Assembly: GCA_008729055.1 (NCBI GenBank)
Contig: SDUX01000001.1
Span: 3,565,631 to 3,629,630 of the forward strand
DNA from: Pyropia haitanensis
Taxonomy: Eukaryota; Rhodophyta; Bangiophyceae; Bangiales; Bangiaceae
Direction: 5' to 3'
Length of the DNA: 64,000 nucleotides
Part shown: piece after piece, positions 22,606 to 31,637 of the stretch
Layout: each line of letters opens with the position of its first letter
Position numbering within the stretch: position 1 is the first letter of the stretch
Made by a program: the position numbers and the translations under genes
Notes under the pieces: generated by a model
Told to the model about the DNA's origin: nothing
The model's input: only the letters and a program-made list of their open reading frames with translations
The model's database searches: none

Positions 22606-24019
22606 CTACGATTGCATGCATTGCGCAGCGTCATCCGACGGGGGAAGCACCCCCCCGCGGCCACCCCCGCCCGCCGCGGCGACGCCAGCCGCCCACGCCG
22701 GCCGCCCCGTGGCGGGCGCCCCCCCCCCGGCGCCCCGCAGCACCGCCATGAGCGCCGCCCGCTCGGCGAGCAGCCGCCGCCGCTCCGCCACCTCCTCCGC
22801 GGCGATGGTCGCGAGCGACGCGGCGACCGCCTCGAGCACCGCCACGTCCTCGGTCATCCGGTCGGGGGGCTTGGGGTGGAGGCGCTTGCGGCCCCGCCGC
22901 GGGCGGCCCGTCTCGGTGGCGGTGCCGGCGAGGATGGCCAGCTGCCGCCGCAGCGCCGCCACCCGCACCTCTGCCGACGGCCGGGAGGGGGGGGGGGGGG
23001 GGGGGGGGTACCGCCGCCGACGGGAAGGGGGGCGCCGCGGCGGCCAGCGCCACGGGAGGCGCGGCTTGGGCGCCCGCGGGGCTTGGCGGGGGAGGGGGGG
23101 GAGGGGGGGGGGGGAGCGCGGCCGACGCCGCCGCCTGCATCGGCACCGCCTGGCCGGCCGCCGCGGTCGCACGGCGCGCCGCGGGCGGCGGCGCCTGTGG
23201 CCCCAGCGCCCACTCGGCGCAAAAGGTGGCGGGCGTCACCGGCGACAGAGGCCACGCCGCCAGGTCGGCGGCGGCCATCTCAGACGCCGCCGCCGCGGCG
23301 GCGGTGGCGGCAGCGGCGGCGGCAGCGGCGGCGGCAGCGGCTTGATCGGCGCACCCGCCGCCGCCGTTGGCGCCGGCCGCCTCTGGGGCGGCGCCCGTCG
23401 GCATCGCCGTGTCGTCGGGGGAGGTCAGCAGCGCCACGGCGTCGTCGTCTGCAAATGGCGACGTCTCCTCCAGCCCCAGCAGCCCGTCGCGCGACCACGT
23501 TGGCACCTCTGGGGGGCCGCCACTCACGCCGCCCGCGCCGGAAAAGGCGCCGGTCAGGAGCTCCTCCAGGGTCACGTGGCGAGAGTGGGCGCCGCCACAC
23601 CCGCCACCGCCGCCGCCGCCGCCGCCACAGTCGTCTCCGCCTGGGCCCGATGAGATGGACGAGGCGCTCGCGTCGCCGGGCGACGCGGCGGGAACACAGG
23701 GGGCGACGGTGGCCTGGGCGGGCAGCGGCAGCGGCGTTGTCGGCGGCGGCGGGACGGACCACTCGGCCGACTCACCCGCCGCGCCGGTGAGCAGGGCGTC
23801 AAGCCACGCCGCTGACGCGGCGGACACAGCGGGGAGGGGCGGCGGCACCGTGCAGGCCCGGTGGTCCAGGACGGGGGGGCGGCACCCGCCCGCGTCGATC
23901 GCGTCAGTAGCCAGGGTCGCCTCAGGCGCAGCCGACACGGCGAGGGGGGGTTCACCAGAGAGGGGGATGGGGGTAGCGAGCGGCGCGTCAGCGCCGCGGG
24001 GGGCGTAGACAAAGCACAT
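22606..24019 (-). CDS. Unrecognised Ala/Gly/Pro-rich protein, possible nuclear regulator
   Basis: Start ATG at 24019 (MCFVYAPRG), with a TATA box 230 bp upstream. The first part is a single open frame of low-complexity linkers with islands that look ordered and acidic: SAASAAWLDALLTGAAGE, HVTLEELLTGAFSGAG (about 23585-23540) and WSRDGLLGLEETSPFADDD (about 23495-23440). After C/G runs near 23090-23110 and 22988-23008 the frame must change, and the C-terminus reads EVRVAALRRQLAILAGT, a basic patch RRGRKRLHPKPPDR, and a charged helix EEVAERRRLLAERAALMAVL, with a stop at 22606. Acidic and hydrophobic patches followed by a basic segment and helix suggest a DNA- or chromatin-associated factor. TLEELLTGAF faintly recalls the TLE-F-L motif of plant bZIPs, but no basic-zipper heptads are evident. 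No family can be assigned. Confidence 0.5.
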
Positions 24020-24250
24020 GGTCGAGGGGGGAATGGTAGTGAGAAGGGTCCACAGGAAGGGAGGGGTGGGGGGGAGAAGGAGGTGGGTGGGGAGGGAAGG
24101 AGAGGCGTCGGGGGTGCGGTGTGAGGTCCGGGTACAAGGCGCGGGGAAGGCTAGGTGCGTGCGCGGGAAGGCAGGAGCGCGGGGGAAGCGAGGAGCGCGG
24201 TGGCGAAGCAGACGACGGTGGCGAGAGATCGCTGACAACCCGTCACGGCC

Positions 24251-24256
24251 TTTATA
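24251..24256 (-). promoter_or_regulatory. TATA box for the 22606-24019 gene
   Basis: TATAAA on the minus strand, in the context GAGTATAAAGGCC. Transcription would start near 24220, giving a 5' UTR of about 200 nt before the ATG at 24019. Confidence 0.55.
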
Positions 24257-24259
24257 CTC

Positions 24260-26250
24260 TCGCACCGCCTCTCGAACCGCCCTCGGCTTCCCCTCTCCTT
24301 CCCCACCCCCTGACACACTCGCCATCACCTCAAGATGACGCATGTAGCTCCCGAGGAGTCGCGCGACGGTTGGTGCCGAGCCGAACCGGCGCGCACACGC
24401 GCCGCGGGGGCGCGCGCATAAGACTGACCCGAAGGCCGGCCGCCAATCACTCTTCCCGTCCAGCGTCTGCCTGGTGATCACGCGGTCCGCGGATCGACGG
24501 GCGCGACCCAACCCGGCGGCGCGTCTCTCTGCTTCCAAGTGTAGCGCGTGACAGCGTGGCCCGCGCTGCCGGCCAGGCGATCCACAGACCCTCTTGAGCG
24601 ATCTGAGCACGGACATCCAACCCATGCGGGGGCATGCTATTGGCCCAGCTCGACGTGGTTCTGCCACTCACCGACCGTGCCCGTTGCCGTGACCGAGATC
24701 GACTCACCTGTCAATGAACTCGACGGAGGCGGGAGGGCATGCACCCGTACCCGCGGCGGCGCGAGACCGCCGGCGGCGCAACAGCGTTGCGAGAATTGTT
24801 TCCAACATCAAAACTGATTCGCTGATTGCCGTCCGCGGCACGTGGCATGGCTGCGACGCGTGCCGGCCGCGGTGGCCAGCATCAAACAGGTTAGTTGAGA
24901 GTTTGGATCCTTTGCCACTACGCCCGAGGCTCCCTATCAAGGCTCAACCCCCACCAAGGGCAGCCGTCCTCGCCATGCAACAGGGAGATTGGGAGGCCCT
25001 GCGGCCGCCACTACATGCATACCGCCGCCGCTGGACGTTCGGGGCTGGTTTCTCGACCGAGGGCATGGGATTGAGTCTCACCTCGGTCCGCACTGGTACC
25101 GCACCACCCCGTTGCGCTGGGCCCGCAACCGCCGCCGCCGCCGCCGAGAACCGCCGCGGCAGTCCAGCGATCCCAGCTGGCGCTCGGCCGCGGCCCGACC
25201 GTCTCCACAAGAAGAGGCTCCGTGCGTGCCGCCGCCGTGCGCGGTGAAGCACCCACGTGGAAATCCAGCTGTGGAATCCTGGGCGAACCGGCGCCGCCCC
25301 CGACACGCGCACGTCCACGCGGGTGCGTCCTTGCACAATCCCGCCCGGGGGCTCCTTCCGCAGCCGCCGTACTGCTCGCACGCCGGCACGTATTGGTTCT
25401 GATGATACGTGCCCTGCCTCTCCTGTTGCAGCCACAGCTCCCCGCGTTATGGAATGTGGTCGCCTGACCAGTGATATTCCTTGCCGCCGTCGAGCGGGCC
25501 CTTCTAGCTGACCCCCGACCCAAGCCGCGGTCAGATCCGAGCAACAGTGCCGCCACGCAGCTCCCACTCGCGTACAGTCGGGATACGGTAACGGGTATGG
25601 ACCGCGAGCCGGTGGCGGCCTGCGCAGGCACTGCATGCTCGCTGGAGGGTAGAACCGCCACGCCGGCGGTCGTTCTCTTCCCGCTGGAATCTTGTGGGCT
25701 CCCTCCCACAGTGCGTGACCTCACACCAGCTTGCGAGGTGTCAAGCCGAGGCCGTGACCGGGTCTGCCACTCATGGCGCTCCGGTCTTCTCCCTCTGCCG
25801 CCAGACTGGCGACGGCCCTATCTCCAGTCTCATCGCGGCGATAACACTGAAGTCCTTCTCCTCCACGAGCTTGGTCGCCTATCTCAAGTCGTCGGGTTCT
25901 ATTTCGCCGGTGCACTGCGGCGGCGCTCTTTGCGACGACCAGCCCAAGACAAACATGCGGGGTTTGGCCGAGTGTGTCTGCCCGTTGCGGCTGTTCCGGC
26001 GGCCCCTCCGCCGCGACGGGCGTCAAGTCGGAGAGACCCTCTCACAGACGCACCCGCAATAAACAAAGGGATGAGGCTCAGACAGCTGTGCGTCACTCGC
26101 TACGGTACTGGCGGTGATGTTGCTGATGCCGCCAGTCGCACCGCTGTGGGACATAACGAGCTGGCCGCTCGGCGATGTAGCGCCAAGCGGCCCTCATCAA
26201 TGATGCTACTTGCTACCTTCACGAGCCCCGCTCGTGCCTGTCCATCGTCG
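24260..26250. other. Gene-poor stretch, no gene recognised
   Basis: Mixed composition with less low complexity than the surroundings. Open frames at 25471-26253 (+) and 25721-26026 (-) contain no domain I recognise. Possibly the decayed remains of an element; no terminal repeats were seen. Confidence 0.35.
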
Positions 26251-26257
26251 TAAATCG

Positions 26258-26752
26258 TCACCAGACAGCAGCAACGTCAGCGGCGGGTTTCACACGTACG
26301 GTTACGGAGGACCCCACGGGGGCGGCCTTCGCGACCAGTTCCGCCACGCGAGCAAGGGAGACATGGGCGTCTTCGCACAGATACGGTGAGTGGCCGCCCA
26401 CTTGCAGAGAAAGAAGAGGGGGGGGGGGGTTGGGGAAGGAGAGCAGAGGGGGCCGGTGACGGCCGCTACAGATGTGGAAAGGGAGAGACTGGGGGGGGGG
26501 GAGGTGGCGGCGCCGCCGCTGCCTCCCGTGGGCGCCGAATCTGCGGGGGCGGGAACGGGGGCGGCGGTGGCGGTGGCGGCGGCGGTTGTGGCGGCGACGG
26601 AGCGAGGCGGTCGGCAGTACAGTAACAGCGATCCCTTCAGCACCCTCCCAGAGGAGGATTCGGTCGATCTTGGGGGGGGGGGGAGCGCGGGGGGGGGAGC
26701 ACCCGGGGGGGGGGGGGGGGGGGGGCCAGGCGGGCAAGCTGGCCGTGACCAT
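26258..26752 (-). CDS. Possible small hypothetical protein
   Basis: Chosen because a TATA box (26817-26822, minus) lies 65 bp upstream of ATG 26752 (MVTASLPAWP). Ordered-looking segments are KIDRILLWEGAEGIAVTVL (about 26675-26620) and the C-terminus GGHSPYLCEDAHVSLARVAE to AADVAAVW (about 26395-26258). The middle is Arg/Pro-rich and flanked by C/G runs at 26668-26727 and 26417-26430, so it may hide an intron (AG near 26403) or frame changes. I do not recognise a family. Confidence 0.35.
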   Translation of the reverse strand: MVTASLPAWPPPPPPPGCSPPRAPPPPKIDRILLWEGAEGIAVTVLPTASLRRRHNRRRHRHRRPRSRPRRFGAHGRQRRRRHLPPPQSLPFHICSGRHRPPLLSFPNPPPPLLSLQVGGHSPYLCEDAHVSLARVAELVAKAAPVGSSVTVRVKPAADVAAVW

Positions 26753-26816
26753 TGCCGTCGTGGAGTTCCACTGTGCCGCTCACGCTGTCGCAGCGTTGGT
26801 GCGATGAAGAAGGATG

Positions 26817-26822
26817 TTTATA
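26817..26822 (-). promoter_or_regulatory. TATA-like box
   Basis: TATAAA on the minus strand within GGCGAGTATAAACATCC, at typical distance from the ATG at 26752. It resembles the box at 24251-24256 (GAGTATAAAGGCC). Confidence 0.45.
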
Positions 26823-27304
26823 CTCGCCAAGGTCACGAGCACCTCTTCGCACTTCCCCACAGCAAGCTGACCTCGTGGACTATCGCGGCTCCCTCGACAA
26901 CGTCGTCAGCGAGAACAGGTCGCGCTGGTACAACAAAACTCCTCTTTTGTGGTGCACAGTCACCACACACAGAGCACAATAGCACACACCCAGACGCCAA
27001 ACCCGTCGACTGGTCACCCACCTCTCTCGCAAAGAAAAAAGAAGGCTAGTCCAAGCCTTCTTCTGACACACCCGCAGGGGGTCCCCTCTCCACCCCCCCC
27101 CTACAACCCCACGGCGGCCGCCCCCCCCCCGCCGGCATGTCGCCGCCGCGGGCGGCACCCCCTCCACCAGCAACGGTACGTGCACGCGCGCCTAGCAGGC
27201 GCCGGTCAGGTCAATGACCCGGCGGGAGGTGGAGGTGCCCGAGGCGGTGCCCGCCGCCGCCGCCGCCGCTGCCGCTGCCGCGTCCCGCTCTCACTCGTAC
27301 GCGG

Positions 27305-27310
27305 TATAAA
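27305..27310 (+). promoter_or_regulatory. TATA-like box with no assigned gene
   Basis: TATAAA in GCGGTATAAAGGAGG. The first downstream ATG with any open frame is 27461, giving only 44 codons (MGNGSVPPSG, stop 27593), Gly/Arg/Pro-rich and not convincing. It may be fortuitous or serve a spliced or non-coding transcript. Confidence 0.3.
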
Positions 27311-27599
27311 GGAGGCGGCCGACCGCCCGCCGCTACCGCCGCCGCCGCCGACCCCACCCTGCCAGGGGCGGGGCGGCAGGGACTGGCGCCCCCGCCGCTA
27401 CCGCCCGTCACGGTCACCGTTACCGCCCCCCCCCCCCCACGACTCCTCTCAGCAGGCTTGATGGGCAACGGCAGCGTCCCACCCAGCGGCGGCGGAGGTG
27501 ACGGCGGCAGCGTCTGCCACCACCGCCACAGACCCCGCACACCCAAACGTGGCCATCCTCCACCTCGGGGGCGACGGCGGCGGAGACGGCGCTGACCGG

Positions 27600-28431
27600 G
27601 TGCGTTTGTTCGGTCTGCGATGAGGAGACGTTCTGGCATACCGTGCGTGGCCGCGGGCGGTTCCCTGCAAAGTCGTGTCATACTCGCACCAGACTGCACG
27701 GTTTTGTGCATTCTTCGCGCCTCCTATAGCCCCGCGTACGTCACAGCATCACTTCCGATAAGCAGAACTAGGACGCACGGAACGCTCCGCAGTCTCTCTC
27801 CGCTGTGGCGTGAAGGTCGAGCACCACCTACATGGATGCGACAGTGGCGATCGCGGGCTGTGCGCGACGAGTGGAAAAAAAAAATAGCTTGTCCGCACGC
27901 TGACAGAGGGGTTCCGGCCGTCCGCACAAGCCCGCCCGCACGGGCCGTGCAACGCCCAAATTTGGTGCCCGCGCGTTCACGGGTTTGTCACCGCTGCGCC
28001 GCCGCCGCGCGCTGGTGCCCCCGCGCAGTGGGTGCTAAACCGGGACCACGTGCAAGAGGGGTCGGAGCCGATCATCACGATTCTTGCTTGCACGGCAACG
28101 GTGCTCGACCCCTGTTGGCAGCAAGAAATTTGCCAAGAGTTTGCTGCTCAAAGCACGATTCTTGCACTGGTGCAAAAGTCAAGCAGTCTTGTCGTCCAGA
28201 ACAAAAAATCTCCCGCGTTTGATTCAGCCTGTTTGTCGGACGGTGTCCAATGAAAACTCTCGGTTGACTTGGAGAGCGCAGCGTTGAGAACGAACCCCTC
28301 TGTCATGCGCGTACCCACATCCACGCAGCCGCCGCCGCAGTCGCATTCGCCGACGGGCGGGCGGCGGCCGCGGCGGACCGCGAGGCGGGGTCTGCCGCCG
28401 CGGCGGCCGCCGCCGCTCGTCGCGCGGCGAG
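27600..28431. other. Intergenic with degenerate copies of the 31-nt repeat
   Basis: 27978-28000 (CACGGGTTTG ending in CTGCGC) and 28023-28045 (GCGCAGTG ending in AAACCGGGACC) are diverged, facing copies of the 20060/21790 repeat, separated by a short GC core. Otherwise there is no gene. Confidence 0.4.
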
Positions 28432-28564
28432 CTAGTCCCGCTTGGGATTGAGGTCGCGCGCCCAGTTGAGCGAGTAGTCGGCCTTCGTCGCGCCATCCAC
28501 CGCGTTCCACACCTTAATCGTCTTGTCCGCCTCGGCCGGCAGCAGCGGTGGCGGCGCGAGTAGC
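28432..28564 (-). pseudogene. Isolated last exon of a PRL1/PLRG1-type WD40 protein
   Basis: PRL1/PLRG1 (yeast Prp46) is a WD40 subunit of the spliceosomal Prp19-associated complex. Starting after a CAG at 28567-28565, the frame reads LLPAEADKTIKVWNAVDG, then SLNWARDLNPKRD and a TAG stop at 28434-28432. Human and plant proteins end with RL-L/V-T-x-EADKTIK-V/M-W/Y, about eight variable residues, then a W/F-x-P segment rich in Lys/Arg; the match in position, spacing and distance to the stop is close. No other WD40 blade is visible upstream: only about 0.9 kb of unrelated sequence separates this from PEX12 on the other strand. It is therefore a retained fragment, an assembly join, or the end of a gene whose other exons I cannot see. 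The frame is short and easily overlooked. Confidence 0.5.
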
Positions 28565-29446
28565 CTGGGGGTTGGCGGTCGCAGCCGCACGAAGGGGGGC
28601 ACGCGTCTGCACTTCTTCGGGAGGGGTCGTTATGGTCGCCGTGGGCGGAACGAGGACATCCGCACGGCGGGAGAGCGGCACGCGTCGGCCGTGAGCACGT
28701 TGTCGTACGAGAGAAAGGCGGCAAGAGGGAAGCACCAATTTTTTTTTTATTCCCCACCTTCATGTGCAGGTGTATTGACTGACTCGACAACGGGAGATAT
28801 TCTGGCTGCACGGCCGTCTTCCCGGAGCGGCCTTGATAGCTCTTGAGCAAAACGCGACAAGCGTTGTCTAAAAATGCTGTTCTCCGCAGCAGTTTTTTTC
28901 GATCCGTTGTACACAGCGCTCCGATATAATAACGCTTGTTCCCGACGTGCGACAGCGTAGCCCCAAGAACGGCGCTTCTTTTGGTGTAACGGTTGTCCCC
29001 GGTACTCATACGGAACTTACTCCTGAAGCGCATGCTATGAGAAATCACGGAAAACGTGGGCGGAACATGTGATGCTGGGGGGTCTCAAATCGTTGCATCC
29101 CCGGATTACACCAAAAATGCAAGAAATCCGTGGTCCCGGTTTAGCCTGCGCTGCGCCGCCGCCCTTGCCACGGTGGTGCCGCCCGCCGCGGTGGTGCCGC
29201 CCGCCGCGGTGGTGCCGCCCGGCGTAGTCCTGACCGGCAGCTCGCTGCTTGGGCGGTGCGGCTTCCCTCTGCTTGTACTCCCTCTCGGGTACGCTGGCTG
29301 CCCGGTTGCTGAAGTGGCACTTCTGGCGTCCTCCGCTTGACCCCGCCGCGGACCGGCCGGTCCCCGCCCCCGCCCCCCCTTCCGCCCGCCCCCCCCCCCC
29401 CCTCCCCCGCTGCTCTCCCCCCCCCCCCACCCCCCCATTCTGCGCC
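28565..29446. other. Intergenic between the WD40 exon and PEX12
   Basis: Lower GC at 28740-29110. A CCGCCGCGGTGGTG unit is repeated three times at 29175-29220. C-rich from 29380. It holds the PEX12 promoter; no TATA box was identified. Confidence 0.4.
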
Positions 29447-30840
29447 ATGCCCCCCCCCCCCCCCTTCCACCCGCGCTGCGGCCGTCCCACCTCGAGACGG
29501 GGGCGGCCGCCGAGCTCGGCGCCCTCCCCCACCCCGCCCTCGCCTTCCTCTTCACCGCCCTCGCGACGCGGGCGCCGGGCACCGCCGCCGGCCGGGCGGT
29601 GGGGTGGGTGGACGAGGCTGTCGCCGCCGCGCTCGCCGCCGCCGACGCCACCGCGCTGGCCCAGTCGGGCGGCACGTGGGCCGAGGGGCTCGTCGGCCTG
29701 CGGCGGGACGAGGGGGGCGGGGCGGGGGGGGGGGGGGCGCGCCTCAGCGCCGCGGGCGTCGTGCGGGGCGTCCTCCAGTCGGTGGGCGTGCCGTACCTGC
29801 TGCGCAAGGCCGACGCGGCGCACGCGCGCCTGGTGGGCGCCGCGGGGGGCGGGGGGGGGGGGGGGAGCCGCCGGCCTGGGCAGACGCCGCCGCCGACCGG
29901 GAGCTGGCCGCGCTGCTGCCGCCGCCGCCGCCGCCGCCGCCGTCGCCGCCGTCGCCGCCGGGAGGAGGGGAGGCGGCGGCGGGGGAGGGCGCGTCTGGCC
30001 CCGCCCCCGACGGCACGGGCGCTGCCGGCGGCGGCGCGTGGCTGCTGCGCCTCCTCCTCCGCGCCGCCGGCGCGTCGGTCTGGCGGGCGCTGCGGCGGCC
30101 CCCCCCCCCGGCTTCCCCTCGCGGCGGCGGCGGCGGCGGCGGCGCCCCCCCCCCGCCGCTGCCGCCGTCGCCGACCCGTGGCCGCCCCTCCGGGCCGCCG
30201 CGGTGCGCGCGTTTGTGGCGGCGTACCCCCCGCTGGTGGCGGCCGCGTCGGTCGCGTCGGCGGCGGCCGCCGCCGCGTACGCGGTCGGCGCCGGCGGCGC
30301 GCCGTCGCTCGGCTGGGCGCTGCCGGGCGCGCCCACCCTCCGCCGCCGCGTCGCGGGGGACCCGCCGCTCGGCCGTGCCGCCGCGGCGGCGGCGGTGGCG
30401 GCGGCGCTGGCGTTCCGGGCGGCCGAGGTGGGCCTCGCCGCCGTCGACCGGGCGGCGGCGGAGGTTGGGGGGGGGGGGGGGGGGGGGTGGGGGGGGACGA
30501 GCTACCCCCGCCGCCGCCGCCGCTGACCGTGTTGCGGCCGGCGTTGGCGGCGGCGGGGGGCGGCCGCCGTGGCGGCGGCGGCGACGGAGGTGGCGGCCGC
30601 GACAGCCGCCGCCGGCGGGGCGCGGCGCGGCGGCGGGCATGGCCGCCCCCGCCCGGCGGGTGTGGGGTGTGTGGGCGGCGGGGCGCCGACCTCGTCGCCC
30701 CGACCGTGCTGGTCGTGTCGGGCGTGGTGTGCTGCTACGCGTGCGCGTCGGGCGTTGCGGACGGCGAGTGCCCGCTGACGGGGATGCCGGTGGGGGGGGG
30801 GGGGGGCCTACGCCGCCTCTACCTCGACGGCGGCCGGTGA
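29447..30840 (+). CDS. PEX12: Peroxin-12 (PEX12), RING-type peroxisome biogenesis E3 subunit, frame-broken
   Basis: PEX12 with PEX2 and PEX10 forms the peroxisomal membrane ubiquitin-ligase/retrotranslocation channel for the PEX5 receptor. Likely ATG 29447, before a C run that shifts frame. N-terminal domain: ETGAAAELGALPHPALAFLF (about 29498-29556), VGWVDEAVAAALAAADATAL and VLQSVGVPYLLRKADAAHAR, equivalent to the family's LLPYLKxKL segment. After a G run at 29847-29869 the frame changes to RELAALL and WLLRLLLRAAGASVWRALRR; after C runs at 30101-30155 it changes again to RAFVAAYPPLVAAASVASA, matching the family AFxAAYP helix; after the G run at 30469-30497 it returns to the first frame for the C-terminal RING: CGVCG (30661-30675), VVSGVVCCYACASG, CPLTGMPV (30770-30793), LRRLYLDGGR, stop 30838. 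The RING has the reduced cysteine set typical of PEX12. All breaks coincide with homopolymers, so the gene is probably intact in the organism. Confidence 0.82.
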
Positions 30841-31637
30841 GGCGGGGCCGGGGGGGGGGGGGGGTGTGAAGCAGCAGCTGCGTCTGCGGGCCTGGGCGTG
30901 TCGGCCTGCGGCCGCGCCTGTGTGCTGGGATGCATGGCGGGAGTGGCGTCGAGCTGGGCTGCCCGCGCCGCCGCTTGGGGCGACCAGGCCGCTGCGCTAG
31001 CTGCCCGCGCCGCGGGGGTCCGCGCCACAACGGTCCGTGCCGCGGCGGCGGGGGGGTTGACCGCCACGCCGCCCGTCTCGCCGCCAGCCTTGCCACCCGT
31101 CTCGCCGCCAGCCTCGCCGCCCGTCTCACCGCCAGACTTGGCCGCCCGTCTCGCGGCCAGCCGTCGCCGCCGTCTCGCCGCCCGCGTCGCCGCCCGTCTT
31201 GTCGGCGGGCTCGCCGTCGTTGACCCAGGATTGATGAGCGGCACACGTGGCGGTGGAGTTGTGACTGTGGAATTGCTGTCTGCAGGTGGTGGCTCTTTTG
31301 CCACGGTGGGGGGTCTGTGGCGGTGGACGGGCGTGTGCGATGTGATCCGCTCACACGACTGTAGCGTCAAGGGTGCTGCCATTTCGTGCTCGTTGCGCAC
31401 CCTCCTCCGTGAGGGCGGACGCGTCGGCCCTTCATGCAAGCGGTGGCCTTTCTCGCTCCCGTTGCTGTGTCGCTGCCGTCTGTCGACCGGCCGCGGGTGG
31501 GGTGGGCGCCGGGATCCATCCGCCAGCTGGGCGCGGCGAGGGCGCGCCTCGGCAGCGTCGCGCGGGCGCGGTCGACCGGCCCGCCGCCCCCCCCCCCTTC
31601 CACCCCCCGGGCGTCGCCAACCGCGTGTGCCGCGGCC
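30841..31637. other. Intergenic with a short-period repeat
   Basis: 31060-31215 is an imperfect array of about 21-24 bp units (GCCCGTCTCGCCGCCAGCC-type). It sits in the PEX12-AAE3 interval; both genes are on the plus strand. The reading frame of the next gene is open upstream to 31434, but see that entry for the start choice. Confidence 0.45.

Noticed and set aside
25471..26253. 260-residue frame suspected of being a retroelement or recombinase remnant
   Set aside because: No catalytic motif of reverse transcriptase, integrase or tyrosine recombinase could be found in any frame.
31434..31637. N-terminal extension of AAE3 from ATG 31434
   Set aside because: Pro/Arg-rich and unlike the family; ATG 31638 has a better initiation context and coincides with the start of homology. 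A targeting peptide cannot be fully excluded.
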